Source: Terasakiispira papahanaumokuakeensis
GTDB lineage: Bacteria > Pseudomonadota > Gammaproteobacteria > Pseudomonadales > Halomonadaceae
NCBI RefSeq assembly: GCF_001709345.1
Contig: NZ_MDTQ01000001.1
Coordinates: 3,413,474 to 3,477,473, forward strand
Direction of reading: 5' to 3'
DNA: 64,000 nt
Positions 49,269-61,817 of this stretch are shown piece by piece (positions within the stretch are counted from its first letter, which is position 1; each line of letters opens with the position of its first letter). A program made the position numbers and the translations under genes. The notes under the pieces were generated by a model. That model had not been told where the DNA came from, searched no databases, and was given only the letters and a program-made list of their open reading frames with translations.

Positions 49269-52200
49269 TTATTCTTCGTCGCCTTCCATCGCGGAAAGTT
49301 CGCTGGTCAGCGCTGCTTCAACTTCGCTCGCACTCGGCCCAGAGAGCTCCAGCTCATGCTCATCACGCTGGACACGACGGGTGTTGTGATACGTTAAACC
49401 AGTCCCCGCGGGGATCAGTCGACCCACCACAACGTTTTCTTTCAGGCCGCGCAACATATCACGCTTACCACTCACGGCAGCCTCTGTCAGCACTCGCGTG
49501 GTTTCCTGGAAGGACGCTGCCGAGATGAACGACTCAGTTGCCAAAGAAGCCTTAGTAATCCCCAGGAGCAAGCGCTCATATTTAGCCGGGAATTTATCTT
49601 CTTTTTCCAGCCGATCGTTTTCTTCCAACACACGCACCAGGTCAACCTGATCGCCCGTAATGAAGGTAGAATCGGCAGAGTCGGTAATTTCAACTTTGCG
49701 CAGCATCTGACGCACAATAACCTCAATGTGCTTGTCATTAATGCCAACACCCTGGAGGCGATAGACTTCCTGAACCTCAGCCACGATGTACTTCGTCAGC
49801 TCGCTAACACCCAGCAGACGCAAGATGTCATGCGGATTGGACGGACCATCCGAAATAACTTCACCTTTGGCGACCGTTTCCCCTTCGAAAACGTTAATCT
49901 TACGCCACTTGGGAATCAGCATCTCAATCGGGTCAGCGCCACTGGTCGGCGTCAGTACAATACGCTGCTTACCTTTAGTCTCTTTACCGAACGAAATCGT
50001 GGCATCACATTCAGCCAGAATCGCCGGTTCTTTCGGGCGACGGGCTTCGAACAAGTCCGCGACCCTTGGCAAACCACCGGTAATGTCTTTGTTACCACTG
50101 CTTTCTTGCGGAATACGGGCAATCACATCGCCCACTTTGATATCCGCACCATCGTTAATAGAGACGATCGCCTTGCCCGGCAGCATATACTGAACCGGCG
50201 TCGTCGAACCTGGCAGTGTCACTTCCTGACCTGCAGCATCAACCAGCATAACCTGAGGACGCATGTCTTTAGCAACAGACGGTCGGGCACCAATGTCCAA
50301 CACCTCGATGGAGGATAAACCAGTCATCTCATCGACATTACGGTTGATCGTATTACCTTCGACCATATCCTGGAAGCGCGCACGACCAGCGACTTCGGCC
50401 ACAACCGGATGGGTATGCGGATCCCACTTAGCCACCACTTGGCCAGGCTCGACTACAGCACCTTCACGCACATGGATTTCAGCGCCATACGGCAGCTTGT
50501 AGTACTCACGCTCACGGCCATGTTCATCAGCGACTGCCAATGCACCAGAACGTGACACAGCGACCAATTTACCGTCTTCTCGCTCAACGTATTTGATGTT
50601 ATGCAAGCGAACTGTGCCGCCATGCTTCACTTGGACGTTATCCACAGCAGAGGCACGTGATGCCGCCCCACCAATGTGGAAGGTACGCATGGTCAGCTGA
50701 GTACCCGGCTCACCGATCGACTGAGCAGCGATAACACCCACCGCCTCACCGACATTCACCAAGTGTCCACGGGCCAAATCACGGCCGTAACAGCTTGAAC
50801 ACACACCATGGCGAGTTTCACAGGCAATGGAAGAGCGCACGACAATCTCATCCACACTCATGGAGTCGAGGTTTTCACACCACTGCTCATCCAATAGTGT
50901 GCCACGTGGAATCAGCACCTCACCGGTATCCGGCTTGACGACATCACGAGCGACAACGCGACCCAGCACCAGCTGAGCCAACGGAACGATGATATCACCG
51001 CCTTCGATGATCGGATGGAGGGTCAGCCCTTCTTCAGTACCACAATCGGTCTCAGTAACAACCAAGTCTTGCGCCACATCGACTAGGCGGCGCGTCAGGT
51101 AACCCGAGTTGGCCGTTTTCAATGCCGTATCAGCAAGACCTTTACGTGCCCCGTGAGTCGAGATGAAGTACTGCAGTACGTTCAAGCCTTCACGGAAGTT
51201 AGCCACGATCGGTGTTTCAATGATCGAGCCATCTGGCTTGGCCATCAAACCACGCATACCGGCCAGCTGACGAATCTGAGCCGCACTACCACGAGCACCA
51301 GAGTCGGCCATGATAAAGACGCTATTGAACGAAGCTTGCTCGTGCGTTTCGCCTTTACTGTCCACAGCTTTCTCTTTCGAGATGCCTTCCATCATCGCTT
51401 TGGCAACGCGATCATTCGCCTTGGACCAAATATCGATAACCTTGTTGTACTTCTCACCCTGAGTCACCAAGCCTGAAGCAAACTGCTGCTCGATCTGCTT
51501 CACTTCAGCTTCAGCTTCAGCAACGATATCGGCTTTAGCATCCGGGATAACAAAGTCGTTCACCCCGATGGAACAGCCGGACCATGTCGCATAGCGGAAC
51601 CCGGTGTACATTAACTGGTCAGCGAAAATAACGGTTTCTTTCAAACCAACACTACGGTAAGCCTCGTTAATCAAGCGAGAAATCGCTTTTTTAACCAGCG
51701 GCTTGTTAATCAGGTCAAACGACAAGCCCTTCGGCATAATGCGGAACAGTACCGCACGCCCGACAGTGGTGTCTTTAATGCTGGTAATGGCTTCAATATC
51801 ACCAGCGTCGTTCGGTAAATATTCAGTGATACGCACTTTCACGCGCGCATGCAGGCTGGCAGCCCCCGTGCTATAGACACGCTCAGCTTCTTTAATGCCG
51901 CTGAGAATCATGCCTTCACCTTTGGCACCGATCTTTTCGCGGGTCATATAATACAGACCCAAGACCACGTCTTGAGACGGTACGATGATCGGTTCGCCAT
52001 TCGCCGGTGAGAGCACGTTGTTGGTGGACAACATCAAGGCACGCGCCTCGAGCTGTGCTTCCAGTGTTAACGGCACGTGGACCGCCATCTGGTCACCATC
52101 AAAGTCAGCGTTATAGGCCGCACACACCAGCGGGTGCAGCTGAATCGCTTTACCTTCGATCAAAATCGGCTCAAAAGCCTGAATCCCCAAACGGTGCAAT

Positions 52201-53483
52201 GTCGGTGCACGGTTGAGCATGACCGGGTGCTGACGAATTACTTCGGCCAGGATATCCCAAACTTCAGGCACCTCGCGCTCAACCATTTTCTTGGCCGCTT
52301 TGATCGTCGTGGCCATACCACGCGCTTCGAGTTTGGCAAAGATAAACGGCTTAAACAGCTCCAGCGCCATTTTCTTCGGCAAACCACACTGATGCAGGCG
52401 CAACGTCGGGCCTACCGTAATAACAGAACGACCAGAGTAATCGACACGCTTACCCAGCAAGTTCTGACGGAAACGCCCCTGCTTACCTTTGATCATATCC
52501 GCCAGAGACTTCAGCGGACGACGATTTGAACCGGTAATCGCTCGGCCACGACGGCCGTTATCTAGCAGCGCATCGACAGACTCTTGCAGCATCCGCTTTT
52601 CATTGCGCACAATGATGTCGGGCGCATTGAGTTCAAGCAGGCGCTTTAAGCGGTTATTTCGGTTAATAACCCGGCGATACAAATCATTCAGGTCAGAAGT
52701 CGCGAAACGCCCCCCGTCCAGCGGGACTAATGGGCGCAAGTCCGGTGGCAACACCGGCAGCACTTCCATAATCATCCACTGGGGATCATTCCCCGACTCC
52801 AGAAAAGCTTCCATGACTTTCAAGCGCTTGGAGAGCTTTTTCAGTTTCGTTTCAGACGCTGTCTGCGGAATTTCTTCACGCAGCTTATCCACTTCTTCTT
52901 GCAGCTCAATATCGCCTAATAAAGCCTGGATCGCTTCGGCCCCCATACGGGCATCAAAGTCATCCCCAAACTCTTCCAGCGCTTCAAAGTACTGCTCATC
53001 ATTTAAGAGCTGCCCTCGATTCAGGGTTGTCATACCCGGATCGATCACCACAAAGCTCTCAAAGTAAAGGACACGCTCGATATCGCGCAGCGTCATATCC
53101 AGCATCAAACCGATGCGGGACGGCAATGATTTCAGGAACCAGATGTGTGCAACCGGAGAAGCCAGTTCAATATGGCCCATCCGCTCACGACGCACCTTCG
53201 CCTGTGTCACCTCAACACCACACTTTTCACAAATGATGCCGCGGTGCTTCATCCGCTTGTACTTACCGCACAAGCATTCGTAGTCTTTGACCGGACCGAA
53301 GATCTTGGCGCAGAAAAGACCATCACGCTCAGGTTTGAACGTCCGGTAGTTGATGGTTTCAGGCTTTTTGACTTCACCAAAGGACCATGAACGCACCATG
53401 TCAGGTGACGCTAAAGTGATCTTGATGGAATCGAACTCCTCAGGGTGTCCCTGAGTACGTAATACGTTTACAAGGTCTTTCAT
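49269..53483 (-). CDS. rpoC: RNA polymerase beta' subunit RpoC
   Basis: 1404 residues from the ATG reading [20 protein letters not shown]; an upstream 17-codon extension is not beta'-like. N-terminal zinc module [20 protein letters not shown]; catalytic magnesium loop [12 protein letters not shown]; second zinc site [19 protein letters not shown]; trigger-loop region [12 protein letters not shown]. It starts 83 nt after rpoB and ends the rplKAJL-rpoBC cluster. Confidence 0.99.
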   Translation of the reverse strand: MKDLVNVLRTQGHPEEFDSIKITLASPDMVRSWSFGEVKKPETINYRTFKPERDGLFCAKIFGPVKDYECLCGKYKRMKHRGIICEKCGVEVTQAKVRRERMGHIELASPVAHIWFLKSLPSRIGLMLDMTLRDIERVLYFESFVVIDPGMTTLNRGQLLNDEQYFEALEEFGDDFDARMGAEAIQALLGDIELQEEVDKLREEIPQTASETKLKKLSKRLKVMEAFLESGNDPQWMIMEVLPVLPPDLRPLVPLDGGRFATSDLNDLYRRVINRNNRLKRLLELNAPDIIVRNEKRMLQESVDALLDNGRRGRAITGSNRRPLKSLADMIKGKQGRFRQNLLGKRVDYSGRSVITVGPTLRLHQCGLPKKMALELFKPFIFAKLEARGMATTIKAAKKMVEREVPEVWDILAEVIRQHPVMLNRAPTLHRLGIQAFEPILIEGKAIQLHPLVCAAYNADFDGDQMAVHVPLTLEAQLEARALMLSTNNVLSPANGEPIIVPSQDVVLGLYYMTREKIGAKGEGMILSGIKEAERVYSTGAASLHARVKVRITEYLPNDAGDIEAITSIKDTTVGRAVLFRIMPKGLSFDLINKPLVKKAISRLINEAYRSVGLKETVIFADQLMYTGFRYATWSGCSIGVNDFVIPDAKADIVAEAEAEVKQIEQQFASGLVTQGEKYNKVIDIWSKANDRVAKAMMEGISKEKAVDSKGETHEQASFNSVFIMADSGARGSAAQIRQLAGMRGLMAKPDGSIIETPIVANFREGLNVLQYFISTHGARKGLADTALKTANSGYLTRRLVDVAQDLVVTETDCGTEEGLTLHPIIEGGDIIVPLAQLVLGRVVARDVVKPDTGEVLIPRGTLLDEQWCENLDSMSVDEIVVRSSIACETRHGVCSSCYGRDLARGHLVNVGEAVGVIAAQSIGEPGTQLTMRTFHIGGAASRASAVDNVQVKHGGTVRLHNIKYVEREDGKLVAVSRSGALAVADEHGREREYYKLPYGAEIHVREGAVVEPGQVVAKWDPHTHPVVAEVAGRARFQDMVEGNTINRNVDEMTGLSSIEVLDIGARPSVAKDMRPQVMLVDAAGQEVTLPGSTTPVQYMLPGKAIVSINDGADIKVGDVIARIPQESSGNKDITGGLPRVADLFEARRPKEPAILAECDATISFGKETKGKQRIVLTPTSGADPIEMLIPKWRKINVFEGETVAKGEVISDGPSNPHDILRLLGVSELTKYIVAEVQEVYRLQGVGINDKHIEVIVRQMLRKVEITDSADSTFITGDQVDLVRVLEENDRLEKEDKFPAKYERLLLGITKASLATESFISAASFQETTRVLTEAAVSGKRDMLRGLKENVVVGRLIPAGTGLTYHNTRRVQRDEHELELSGPSASEVEAALTSELSAMEGDEE

Positions 53484-53565
53484 CGGCCGAAGCTCCCGTT
53501 GAGGGCTAACGGGGAGCAAAGCTCCCCGCGTCACGCTGTTCTATCTCAGGCTGCCAAATCGGCGA

Positions 53566-56500
53566 TCAGTATTCCAGGTCGATGTCGATCGCCAGCGACC
53601 GGATTTCCTTGATCAGCACGTTGAAGGACTCGGGCATGCCGGGGTCCATCTGGTGATTGCCATCCACGATGTTCTTATACATCTTGGTACGACCATTGAC
53701 GTCATCAGATTTGACGGTAAGCATTTCTTGCAAGGTGTATGCCGCACCATAAGCTTCCAGTGCCCACACCTCCATCTCACCAAAACGCTGACCGCCAAAT
53801 TGAGCCTTACCGCCCAGCGGCTGCTGAGTCACCAGTGAATAAGAGCCCGTTGAACGCGCATGCATCTTATCATCCACCAAGTGGTTGAGTTTCAGCATGT
53901 ACATATAGCCCACAGTCACCGGACGATCGAACTTGTCACCTGTCCGACCATCATAAAGGTCCATCTGGCCACTGCTTGGCAGCCCAGCCAATTCAAGCAT
54001 GGCCTTAATTTCATGCTCTTTTGCCCCATCGAAGACCGCGGTACCCATGGGCACCCCTTTCTTCAGATTGTGCGCCAGTGCAATGATCTCATCATCACTC
54101 AGTGATGCCAGGTCTTCGCGTTTTTTGCTATCGGCATGGTTGTAAACTTTGTCGAGGAAGCCACGCAATTCAGTGACCTGCTTGTCACGCTCTTGCTGCA
54201 ACATCTCATTAATTTTTACACCCAGACCTCGTGCGGCCATCCCCAAGTGAGTCTCTAGGATCTGACCGACGTTCATACGCGACGGTACACCCAGCGGGTT
54301 CAGCACAACATCGACCGGCTCACCTTTTTCGTCATAGGGCATATCTTCAATCGGCATGATCGCCGAGATAACCCCTTTGTTACCGTGGCGACCCGCCATC
54401 TTGTCACCCGGCTGGATACGACGCTTGATCGCAACGTAAACCTTGACGATTTTGAGGACACCAGGCGCTAAATCGTCGCCTTGCTGAAGCTTGCGCCTCT
54501 TGTCCTCATACTTCTCTTCCATCTCTTTCTTACGCTCAACCAGCTGCGCTTGAGCCTGAGCCAGCAGCTCGTTCAGCGCTTCATCTTGCATCCGCAACTT
54601 GAACCACTGGTTATGCGCGAGCTCGTCAAGATAGTCCTCAGAAACGACATCGCCTTTTGCAAGCTGAGGACCGCCATTGACAGGCTGGCTCAACAACGAT
54701 CGCTTCAGACGCGCAAAGGTTGCTTCTTCGGCAATGCGGTATTCTTCCTGCAGATCCTTACGGACCTCATCAAGCTGCATTTGCTCAATGGAAAGCGCAC
54801 GCTTATCTTTTTCGACGCCATCACGTGTGAACACCTGGACGTCGATGACTGTACCCTTCATCCCGGTAGAAACACGCAGGGACGTATCTTTTACGTCAGA
54901 CGCTTTCTCACCGAAAATCGCACGCAGCAGCTTCTCTTCTGGTGTCAGCTGGGTTTCACCTTTAGGTGTCACCTTACCCACCAGGATATCCCCGGGACCC
55001 ACTTCAGCCCCGATGTAGACAATCCCAGACTCATCCAGCTTAGATAATGCAGCCTCACCCACATTCGGGATATCAGAAGTCACTTCTTCTGAACCCAACT
55101 TAGTGTCGCGGGCAACACAGGTCAGCTCTTGAATGTGAATCGTCGTAAAACGATCTTCCTGAACAACACGCTCAGAAACGAGGATGGAATCCTCAAAGTT
55201 GTAACCATTCCACGGCATGAAGGCGATGCGCATATTCTGGCCCAGCGCCAAATCCCCCATATCGACAGAAGGACCGTCAGCAAGGATATCGCCACGCGCC
55301 ACCTGGTCGCCCGGCTTAACGATCGGACGCTGATTCATACAGGTGTTCTGGTTAGAACGCGTGTACTTAGTCAGGTTGTAAATATCAACACCGGCTTCAC
55401 CACCGCTAACTTCGGACTCATTGACTCGAATAACGATACGAGACGCATCAACAGAGTCGACAACACCGCCACGGTCAGCCACCGCACAAACACCAGAATC
55501 TCGCGCAACAAAGCGCTCCATTCCTGTACCGACCAAGGGCTTATCCGCACGCAGAGTCGGCACGGCCTGGCGCTGCATGTTCGAGCCCATCAAGGCACGG
55601 TTAGCATCATCGTGCTCAAGGAACGGAATCAAGGCCGCAGCAACAGACACCACCTGACGCGGCGAGACATCCATCAGCGTCACTTGATCTGGCGTCATAA
55701 AGGTGGTTTCACCTTTATGGCGAACCTGAACCAGCTCATCAATTAGACGGCCGCTCTCATCTCGCTTGGCTGAAGCCTGGGCAATGATGTAGTGGCCTTC
55801 TTCGATCGCGGACAAATACACCACATCATCCGTGACCTGACTGTCGACAACTTTCCGATAGGGTGTTTCAAGGAAGCCATACTCATTAGTGCGGGCATAA
55901 GTCGCCAACGAGTTGATCAGACCGATGTTTGGCCCTTCAGGCGTTTCGATCGGACATACACGACCATAGTGAGTCGGGTGTACGTCTCGAACCTCAAAAC
56001 CTGCACGCTCGCGGGTAAGACCGCCTGGCCCCAAAGCCGAGACACGACGCTTGTGCGTCACTTCCGACAGCGGGTTATTCTGGTCCATGAACTGAGACAG
56101 CTGGCTAGAGCCGAAGAACTCTTTGATCGCAGCCGCAACAGGTTTGGCATTAATCAGATCCTGCGGCATCAAACCTTCGCTTTCAGCCAAAGAAAGACGC
56201 TCTTTAACCGCACGCTCAACACGCACCAAACCAACGCGGAACTGGTTTTCGGCCATTTCACCGACAGAACGAATACGACGGTTGCCCAGGTGATCGATAT
56301 CATCGACTTCACCGTGACCATTACGAATCGAGATGAGCTCGCGCATCACATCGATGATGTCACTATGCTCAAGCACACCCGGCCCAAGGTCGGATTCGCG
56401 ACGTAAGCGTCGGTTAAATTTCATACGTCCGACAGAAGACAGGTCGTAACGCTCTTCAGAGAAGAAGAGGTTTTCGAACAAACCTTCAGCAGCTTCTTTG

Positions 56501-57645
56501 GTCGGCGGCTCACCGGGACGCATCATCCGATAGATCTCAACCAACGACTCTAGCTGCGAGCGGGTCGGATCGATCTTCAAGGTGTCAGAGATGAAAGGAC
56601 CGCAATCCAAATCATTGGTATAAAGCGTTTCAAAGGACGTGATCCCGCCACGACCTAGCTTTTCAATAATTTCAGGCGTGATCTCAGTATTACATTCAGC
56701 AATCATTTCACCGGTGCTGGCATCGACCATATCTTTAGCCAGCATTTTCCCATAGATATAATCCACAGGGACCGACAGGCGAGTCAGGCCTGTCTTTTCT
56801 AATTGGCGAATGTGCTTCTGTGTGATTCGACGACCTTCTTCAACAATGACATTGCCATCATCATCACTGATCTCGAAAGTCGCTGTCTCACCACGTAAAC
56901 GAGACGGCACCAGATCAACAGAGAAACCCGTTTTTTCCATATGGAAGCTACTGGTTTCAAAGAACATTTCCAAAATCTGTTCGGCGGAATAACCCAATGC
57001 CCGCAACAGAATTGTCGCCGGTAATTTACGACGACGGTCAATACGTACGAAAACGCTGTCTTTCGGATCAAACTCGAAATCTAACCACGAACCACGATAA
57101 GGAATAATTCGAGCGGAATAGAGCAACTTCCCAGAAGAATGCGTCTTCCCTCGGTCGTGGTCGAAAAAGACACCCGGAGAACGGTGGAGCTGTGACACAA
57201 TCACGCGCTCAGTACCATTCACAATGAAGGTACCGTTCTCAGTCATCAGGGGGATTTCCCCCATGTAGACTTCCTGCTCTTTGATGTCCTTGATCGCCTT
57301 GTTCGGGGAGTCCTTGTCATAAATAATCAGACGGACTTTAACCCGTAACGGCGCCGCATAGGTCGCACCACGCAGGATACATTCCTTGACGTCGAAAGCC
57401 GGGGTGCCTAAACGGTAGCTCACATATTCGAGAGCGGCATTACCGGAATAACTCTCGATCGGGAACACAGACTTGAAGGCCGCGTGCAGACCTGTTTCTG
57501 CGCGCGCATCAACAGCCAGGTTCTCCTGTAAGAACTGCCGATAGGAATCGAGCTGAATGGCCAGCAGATAAGGAACGTCCATTACCTGCGGCAGTTTGCC
57601 GAAATCCTTGCGGATGCGTTTTTTCTCAGTGTAGGAGTAAGCCAT
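53566..57645 (-). CDS. rpoB: RNA polymerase beta subunit RpoB
   Basis: 1359 residues beginning [20 protein letters not shown]. The rifampicin-pocket region [20 protein letters not shown] then [18 protein letters not shown] matches the common susceptible sequence. Further conserved stretches are [17 protein letters not shown] and [15 protein letters not shown] near the active site. Lies downstream of rplL with an attenuator-like hairpin in the gap. Confidence 0.99.
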   Translation of the reverse strand: MAYSYTEKKRIRKDFGKLPQVMDVPYLLAIQLDSYRQFLQENLAVDARAETGLHAAFKSVFPIESYSGNAALEYVSYRLGTPAFDVKECILRGATYAAPLRVKVRLIIYDKDSPNKAIKDIKEQEVYMGEIPLMTENGTFIVNGTERVIVSQLHRSPGVFFDHDRGKTHSSGKLLYSARIIPYRGSWLDFEFDPKDSVFVRIDRRRKLPATILLRALGYSAEQILEMFFETSSFHMEKTGFSVDLVPSRLRGETATFEISDDDGNVIVEEGRRITQKHIRQLEKTGLTRLSVPVDYIYGKMLAKDMVDASTGEMIAECNTEITPEIIEKLGRGGITSFETLYTNDLDCGPFISDTLKIDPTRSQLESLVEIYRMMRPGEPPTKEAAEGLFENLFFSEERYDLSSVGRMKFNRRLRRESDLGPGVLEHSDIIDVMRELISIRNGHGEVDDIDHLGNRRIRSVGEMAENQFRVGLVRVERAVKERLSLAESEGLMPQDLINAKPVAAAIKEFFGSSQLSQFMDQNNPLSEVTHKRRVSALGPGGLTRERAGFEVRDVHPTHYGRVCPIETPEGPNIGLINSLATYARTNEYGFLETPYRKVVDSQVTDDVVYLSAIEEGHYIIAQASAKRDESGRLIDELVQVRHKGETTFMTPDQVTLMDVSPRQVVSVAAALIPFLEHDDANRALMGSNMQRQAVPTLRADKPLVGTGMERFVARDSGVCAVADRGGVVDSVDASRIVIRVNESEVSGGEAGVDIYNLTKYTRSNQNTCMNQRPIVKPGDQVARGDILADGPSVDMGDLALGQNMRIAFMPWNGYNFEDSILVSERVVQEDRFTTIHIQELTCVARDTKLGSEEVTSDIPNVGEAALSKLDESGIVYIGAEVGPGDILVGKVTPKGETQLTPEEKLLRAIFGEKASDVKDTSLRVSTGMKGTVIDVQVFTRDGVEKDKRALSIEQMQLDEVRKDLQEEYRIAEEATFARLKRSLLSQPVNGGPQLAKGDVVSEDYLDELAHNQWFKLRMQDEALNELLAQAQAQLVERKKEMEEKYEDKRRKLQQGDDLAPGVLKIVKVYVAIKRRIQPGDKMAGRHGNKGVISAIMPIEDMPYDEKGEPVDVVLNPLGVPSRMNVGQILETHLGMAARGLGVKINEMLQQERDKQVTELRGFLDKVYNHADSKKREDLASLSDDEIIALAHNLKKGVPMGTAVFDGAKEHEIKAMLELAGLPSSGQMDLYDGRTGDKFDRPVTVGYMYMLKLNHLVDDKMHARSTGSYSLVTQQPLGGKAQFGGQRFGEMEVWALEAYGAAYTLQEMLTVKSDDVNGRTKMYKNIVDGNHQMDPGMPESFNVLIKEIRSLAIDIDLEY

Positions 57646-57759
57646 CAGTTTTCCCCAGCTTTGTCACCAGAAACCTGACCGCAAAGGTCATAACACCTCA
57701 AAAGGGAGGTGGCACCTGCCGTGACGGCATGATTTCCGCATACTGGCCTAGCGTCAATC

Positions 57760-57765
57760 ATTATA
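57760..57765 (-). promoter_or_regulatory. Possible internal -10 element upstream of rpoB
   Basis: A perfect TATAAT on the minus strand, about 115 nt before rpoB, just beyond the attenuator hairpin. No good -35 box is found at 16-18 nt, so promoter activity is uncertain. Confidence 0.3.
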
Positions 57766-57779
57766 GAGGCCGTCAACGG

Positions 57780-57810
57780 AAAAAGGCCGGCAGCGCAAAA
57801 GCGCCACCAG
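57780..57810 (-). terminator. Attenuator-like hairpin between rplL and rpoB
   Basis: On the minus strand CTGGTGGCGC-TTTT-GCGCTGCCGG pairs over 10 bp with three G-T pairs and is followed by CC and TTTTT. Partial termination between rplL and rpoB is known in E. coli and would explain the lower need for polymerase than for L7/L12. Confidence 0.75.
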
Positions 57811-57853
57811 CCATACAGCTGACTTTAACAGCTGCGAAGAGTAAGCACGTGTC

Positions 57854-58222
57854 TTACTTGAGCTCGACAGTAGCGCCAGCTTCTTCCAGCTTAGCTTTGG
57901 CTGCGTCAGCTTCTTCTTTCTCAACGCCTTCTTTCAGAGTTGCCGGTGCACCGTCAACCATGGCCTTGGCTTCTTTCAGACCCAGGCCAGTCAGTTCACG
58001 AACAACTTTGATAACGTTAACTTTCTTCTCGCCAGCGCTGGCCAGAACGATGTCAAATTCAGTCTGTTCAGCAGCAGCTTCACCGCCTGCAGCCGGCCCA
58101 GCAACAACAGCTGCTGCGGCAGAAACGCCGAACTTCTCTTCCATCGCTTCGATCAGCTCAACAACGTCCATTACGGACATTTCAGCGACAGCATTAATGA
58201 TGTCTTCTTTGGTCAGTGCCAT
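57854..58222 (-). CDS. rplL: 50S ribosomal protein L7/L12
   Basis: 122 residues. The N-terminal dimerisation domain begins [20 protein letters not shown]; an Ala/Gly hinge ([15 protein letters not shown]) follows, then the factor-binding C-terminal domain [20 protein letters not shown]. Multicopy stalk protein bound by L10. Confidence 0.98.
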   Translation of the reverse strand: MALTKEDIINAVAEMSVMDVVELIEAMEEKFGVSAAAAVVAGPAAGGEAAAEQTEFDIVLASAGEKKVNVIKVVRELTGLGLKEAKAMVDGAPATLKEGVEKEEADAAKAKLEEAGATVELK

Positions 58223-58291
58223 GTTAGCAATACCCGATAATTTGTGAGCCTGAGGAGGCTCGAATAAACGAATTCAGAAAGCAGCTTAAAC

Positions 58292-58795
58292 TTAAGCAGC
58301 TTCTTCCTGCTTTTGGTCGCGAAGTGCTGCCAGTGTGCGAACCAGCTTGCCTGCAGAAGCTTCTTTCATTACAGACATCAGCTTCGCAATCGCTTCATCG
58401 TAAGTCGGCAGAGTAGCCAGACGATCGATGTCGCTCGCTGGAATCAGCTCACCCTCATACGCCAACGCTTTGACTTCGAATTGCTCTTCCTTGCTGCCAA
58501 ACTCTTTGAACAAACGAGCAGCAGCGCCCGGGTGTTCCATGGAGAATGCAATCAAGGTAGGGCCGAAACATTCTTCAGCCACACATTCGTAGCTAGTGCC
58601 TTCCAGTGCACGACGCAGCAAGCGGTTACGAACCACTCGCATTTCTACGCCGTTTTCACGAGCCTGCTTACGCAGCTCGGTCATCGCACTTACGGAAACA
58701 CCGCGTGAGTCAGCGAGGACTACAGAGAGGGCAGACTGGGCAGCTTCGTTGACTTCGCCAACGATGACTTTCTTCTGTTGAAGATTCAGTGCCAC
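58292..58795 (-). CDS. rplJ: 50S ribosomal protein L10
   Basis: 167 residues beginning [20 protein letters not shown] with [20 protein letters not shown]. Stalk base that carries L7/L12 dimers. The 196-nt leader is structured, consistent with L10 autoregulation. Confidence 0.98.
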   Translation of the reverse strand: MALNLQQKKVIVGEVNEAAQSALSVVLADSRGVSVSAMTELRKQARENGVEMRVVRNRLLRRALEGTSYECVAEECFGPTLIAFSMEHPGAAARLFKEFGSKEEQFEVKALAYEGELIPASDIDRLATLPTYDEAIAKLMSVMKEASAGKLVRTLAALRDQKQEEAA

Positions 58796-58991
58796 GGTAG
58801 TTGCTCCTCAGTTGAGGCCATAGGCCTCACGGTTTCCAACCCTCCGAATAATCGGAGTCGGGGTGATGGCTGGACCAACCAAAAGGTTTGGCGGTCACCA
58901 TCTGCGCAGGCAAAATTAAGTTGCTAGGCAACACCTGCGGTCTTTGACGGCGCCCTGCGAAAACGCAGGGACCGCAAAAACAGACTCTGGC
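58796..58991 (-). promoter_or_regulatory. Structured leader of rplJ, probable L10-binding autoregulatory region
   Basis: Untranslated leader of 196 nt. A strong stem CCCTGCG-TTTT-CGCAGGG (58953-58970) is enclosed by TGCGGTC/GACCGCA (58936-58976), and GTTGC-CTA-GCAAC follows. In many bacteria this interval binds the L10-L7/L12 complex to repress translation; assignment is by position and structure, not by a verified motif. Confidence 0.6.
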
Positions 58992-59687
58992 TTAAGCGCC
59001 CAGAGATGCCATGTCGATGATCAGACCCGGCCCCATAGTAGAGGACAGAGAGACCTTCTTCATGTATTGACCTTTAGAAGAAGCGGGTTTCAGCTTCTTC
59101 AAGTCTGCTAACAAGGCTTCCAAGTTACCTTGAATGGCCTCGGCAGAGAAATCAACCTTACCGATACCAGCATGAATAATGCCGTTTTTATCAGTACGGA
59201 AGCGAACCTGACCGGCTTTTGCATTAGTCACTGCAGTTGCGACATCAGGTGTTACTGTACCTACTTTCGGGTTAGGCATCAGGCCACGCGGCCCAAGGAT
59301 TTGACCCAACTGACCGACAACGCGCATCGCATCGGGAGCAGCGACAACTACGTCAAAATCCATATTGCCTTTCTTGACTTCTTCAGCCAAATCGTCCATA
59401 CCCACGATATCGGCACCGGCCTCTTTAGCCGCATCAGCTGCAGCGCCCTGTGCAAAAACAGCAACGCGAACAGATTTGCCTGTACCGTTGGGCAGCACAG
59501 TGGCACCACGGACAACCTGATCAGATTTACGCGGATCAACACCCAGGTTGATCGCAACTTCTACAGATTCTTTAAACTTAACAGTAGAGAGCTCAGACAG
59601 CAGAGCAACAGCTTCGGCGATAGTGTACTGCTTACCCGCTTCAACCTTTTCTGCAATCAGCTTCTGGCGCTTAGTCAGCTTTGCCAT
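58992..59687 (-). CDS. rplA: 50S ribosomal protein L1
   Basis: 231 residues from the ATG reading [20 protein letters not shown]; an upstream 22-codon extension runs into rpl[21 protein letters not shown] is diagnostic. Moves the L1 stalk and represses the rplK-rplA mRNA in E. coli. Starts 1 nt after the rplK stop. Confidence 0.98.
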   Translation of the reverse strand: MAKLTKRQKLIAEKVEAGKQYTIAEAVALLSELSTVKFKESVEVAINLGVDPRKSDQVVRGATVLPNGTGKSVRVAVFAQGAAADAAKEAGADIVGMDDLAEEVKKGNMDFDVVVAAPDAMRVVGQLGQILGPRGLMPNPKVGTVTPDVATAVTNAKAGQVRFRTDKNGIIHAGIGKVDFSAEAIQGNLEALLADLKKLKPASSKGQYMKKVSLSSTMGPGLIIDMASLGA

Positions 59688-59688
59688 G

Positions 59689-60120
59689 TTACACACCCTC
59701 CACGTCGATACCCATGCTGCGCGCAGTACCCGCAATGGTGCGCACCGCGGCATCCAGATCAGCTGCTGTCAGATCGGGCTCTTTCATTTTGGCGATTTCT
59801 TCCAGCTGCTCGCGAGTCGCTTTACCGACCTTGTCCTTATTAGGCACCGCGGAACCGGATTTCAATTTCAGAGCACGCTTAAGCAGCACTGCAGCGGGCG
59901 GCGTTTTAGTGACAAATGTAAAGCTACGGTCACTATAAACAGTAATCACAACAGGAATCGGCAGACCTGCCTCAACGTCTTGCGTTGCGGCGTTGAACGC
60001 CTTACAGAATTCCATGATATTAACACCATGCTGACCCAGAGCCGGGCCAACGGGCGGACTAGGATTGGCCTTACCCGCCTGAACCTGCAGTTTAATGTAC
60101 GACTGTACTTTCTTAGCCAT
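59689..60120 (-). CDS. rplK: 50S ribosomal protein L11
   Basis: 143 residues: [40 protein letters not shown] and [13 protein letters not shown]. Part of the GTPase-associated centre and needed for RelA activation. The 86-nt leader from nusG contains GAGCTT/AAGCTC and GCGCC/GGCGC stems that could hold an L1 site. Confidence 0.98.
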   Translation of the reverse strand: MAKKVQSYIKLQVQAGKANPSPPVGPALGQHGVNIMEFCKAFNAATQDVEAGLPIPVVITVYSDRSFTFVTKTPPAAVLLKRALKLKSGSAVPNKDKVGKATREQLEEIAKMKEPDLTAADLDAAVRTIAGTARSMGIDVEGV

Positions 60121-60206
60121 GTTTTACTCCTAATGGGTATTAGCGCCTTTCGGCTCCCCTTGGCGCCTGAGCTTCAAAAGCTCTGGCAAAAGGGTTCTTC
60201 GTCAAG

Positions 60207-60740
60207 TCACTCTTTCTCGACCTGACTGAACTCCAACTCAACGGGCGTTGCACGACCAAAGATAAGCACCGACACATGCAGTCGATTCTTATCATAATTG
60301 ACTTCTTCAACCACACCGTTAAAGTCTGCAAAAGGACCATCGACAACCCGGACCGTTTCGCCTGCTTCAAACAGCGTCTTCGGTCTAGGTTTATCAGTAC
60401 CATCCTGCACACGCTGCAAGATGGCATCAGCTTCGCGCGAAGTGATGGGCGCAGGCTTTTCTGGCGTCCCACCAATAAAGCCCATCACACGCGGCGTCTC
60501 TTTGACCAAATGCCAAGTGGCGTCATTCATATCCATTTCAACTAACACATAGCCGGGATAGAATTTCCGTTCGCTACGGCGCTTTTTGCCGTCACGCATT
60601 TCGACCACTTCTTCAGTTGGCACTAGAATCTGGCCAAACTCTTCTTCCATGCCTTTTAACTTCACGCGTTCGATCAGTGAGCGCATCACTTGCTTCTCGA
60701 ACCCTGAATAGGCATGTACGACATACCAACGTTTAGCCAT
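60207..60740 (-). CDS. nusG: Transcription termination/antitermination factor NusG
   Basis: 177 residues from the ATG reading [20 protein letters not shown]. The NGN domain holds [17 protein letters not shown] and [16 protein letters not shown]; the C-terminal KOW domain has [20 protein letters not shown]. Links RNA polymerase to Rho or the ribosome. Lies 14 nt after secE. Confidence 0.98.
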   Translation of the reverse strand: MAKRWYVVHAYSGFEKQVMRSLIERVKLKGMEEEFGQILVPTEEVVEMRDGKKRRSERKFYPGYVLVEMDMNDATWHLVKETPRVMGFIGGTPEKPAPITSREADAILQRVQDGTDKPRPKTLFEAGETVRVVDGPFADFNGVVEEVNYDKNRLHVSVLIFGRATPVELEFSQVEKE

Positions 60741-60754
60741 GCTAGCAGCTCCTA

Positions 60755-61126
60755 CTAGTAAATCACGCTTTTGATGAGCCAGCTTAGCAAAGAGTCCACC
60801 AGCCACAACAACAAACCGACTAGAGCCACTGCTGCCAGCACAATCAGGGTGGTCTGCACCGTCTCAGGACGAGTCGGCCAAACAACCTTTCGAATTTCTA
60901 CACGGGCTTCTTTGGCCATGGCGACGAACGCCTGCCCCTTTGCTGTCTGCAATGCGACAAACGCAGAAACAGCGCCCAAGGCGACCACGCCGAGCACTCG
61001 ATACAACACTGAAACTTCAGCAGCGAAATAACTATTACCCGCCACCGCAACAGCAATCAGCGCAACAACAAGCGCCCATTTTACTGTATCAAGGCGCGTC
61101 TGGGGCGCATCAACTTTTGCTTTCAT
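60755..61126 (-). CDS. secE: Preprotein translocase subunit SecE
   Basis: 123 residues from the ATG reading [13 protein letters not shown], with three membrane segments as in enteric SecE. The conserved cytoplasmic helix before the last segment reads [21 protein letters not shown] longer in-frame version runs back through tRNA-Trp and is therefore excluded. First protein gene after the tRNA-Trp promoter. Confidence 0.97.
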   Translation of the reverse strand: MKAKVDAPQTRLDTVKWALVVALIAVAVAGNSYFAAEVSVLYRVLGVVALGAVSAFVALQTAKGQAFVAMAKEARVEIRKVVWPTRPETVQTTLIVLAAVALVGLLLWLVDSLLSWLIKSVIY

Positions 61127-61206
61127 AACGTGAAGGACTCCTTCAGACGCCCGTTTCCGGATATCCAGCAGGATGATTGTCGTGCGGGAACCAACCTGGG
61201 GAAGGT

Positions 61207-61282
<76 letters not shown>

Positions 61283-61314
61283 ACACTTAAGAGGCTGCCA
61301 AAAACAGCCCGGGC

Positions 61315-61343
61315 ATTATAGTCATACCAACGACCACTTGCAA
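61315..61343 (-). promoter_or_regulatory. Sigma-70 promoter of the tRNA-Trp/secE/nusG unit
   Basis: On the minus strand TTGCAA (61343-61338), a 17-nt spacer and a perfect TATAAT (61320-61315), followed by the GC-rich discriminator GCCCGGGC expected of stringently controlled promoters. An imperfect inverted repeat (CCGG, CTT/AAG, CCGG, 61348-61365) lies directly upstream. Confidence 0.85.
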
Positions 61344-61385
61344 CCACCCGGACTTATCAAGCCGGCACACTAGACACCAGGCCTG

Positions 61386-61420
61386 ATAAAAAAGGGCGGT
61401 TGTCTAAGCAGCCGCCCTTT
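61386..61420 (-). terminator. Intrinsic terminator after tRNA-Thr
   Basis: On the minus strand AAAGGGCGG and CCGCCCTTT form a 9-bp stem around a 12-nt loop, followed by TTTTTT. It closes the Tyr-Gly-Thr tRNA transcript 10 nt past tRNA-Thr, in the place where a second tuf gene usually begins. Confidence 0.88.
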
Positions 61421-61429
61421 CATTACCTA

Positions 61430-61504
61430 TGGAGCTCATGGACGGATTTGAACCGTCGACCTCACCCTTACCAAGGGTGTGCTCTACCCCTGAGCTACAT
61501 GAGC
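61430..61504 (-). tRNA. tRNA-Thr (GGT anticodon)
   Basis: 75-nt cloverleaf on the minus strand: acceptor GCTCATG/CATGAGC, anticodon loop CTTGGTA (anticodon GGT), T loop GTTCAAATC, encoded CCA. Last tRNA of the Tyr-Gly-Thr transcript. Confidence 0.97.
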
Positions 61505-61512
61505 TTCAACTA

Positions 61513-61586
<74 letters not shown>

Positions 61587-61606
61587 AAACCCACTTAAAT
61601 CGAAAC

Positions 61607-61690
<84 letters not shown>

Positions 61691-61704
61691 TAACAAGACG
61701 CGTC

Positions 61705-61732
61705 ATTTTAATGACTATCGTCGCGTTGTCAA
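61705..61732 (-). promoter_or_regulatory. Sigma-70 promoter of the tRNA-Tyr/Gly/Thr unit
   Basis: On the minus strand a perfect TTGACA (61732-61727), a 16-nt spacer and TAAAAT (61710-61705), then a GACGCGTC discriminator. The -35 box overlaps one arm of a large inverted repeat. Confidence 0.85.
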
Positions 61733-61766
61733 CCCATCAGCAGGCCTTGCTGACCTCGACAACGCG
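61722..61766. repeat. Two-tier inverted repeat overlapping the tRNA promoter -35 box
   Basis: Outer arms CGCGTTGTC (61722-61730) and GACAACGCG (61758-61766) are perfect 9-mers. Inner arms TCAGCA (61737-61742) and TGCTGA (61748-61753) are perfect 6-mers around GGCCT. It lies about 50 nt beyond the coaX stop and has no T-run on the minus strand. Confidence 0.8.
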
Positions 61767-61817
61767 GCGTAATGTACCAACCCAACTCCACGATGACAAG
61801 CTTTTTTTCTAATAAAT

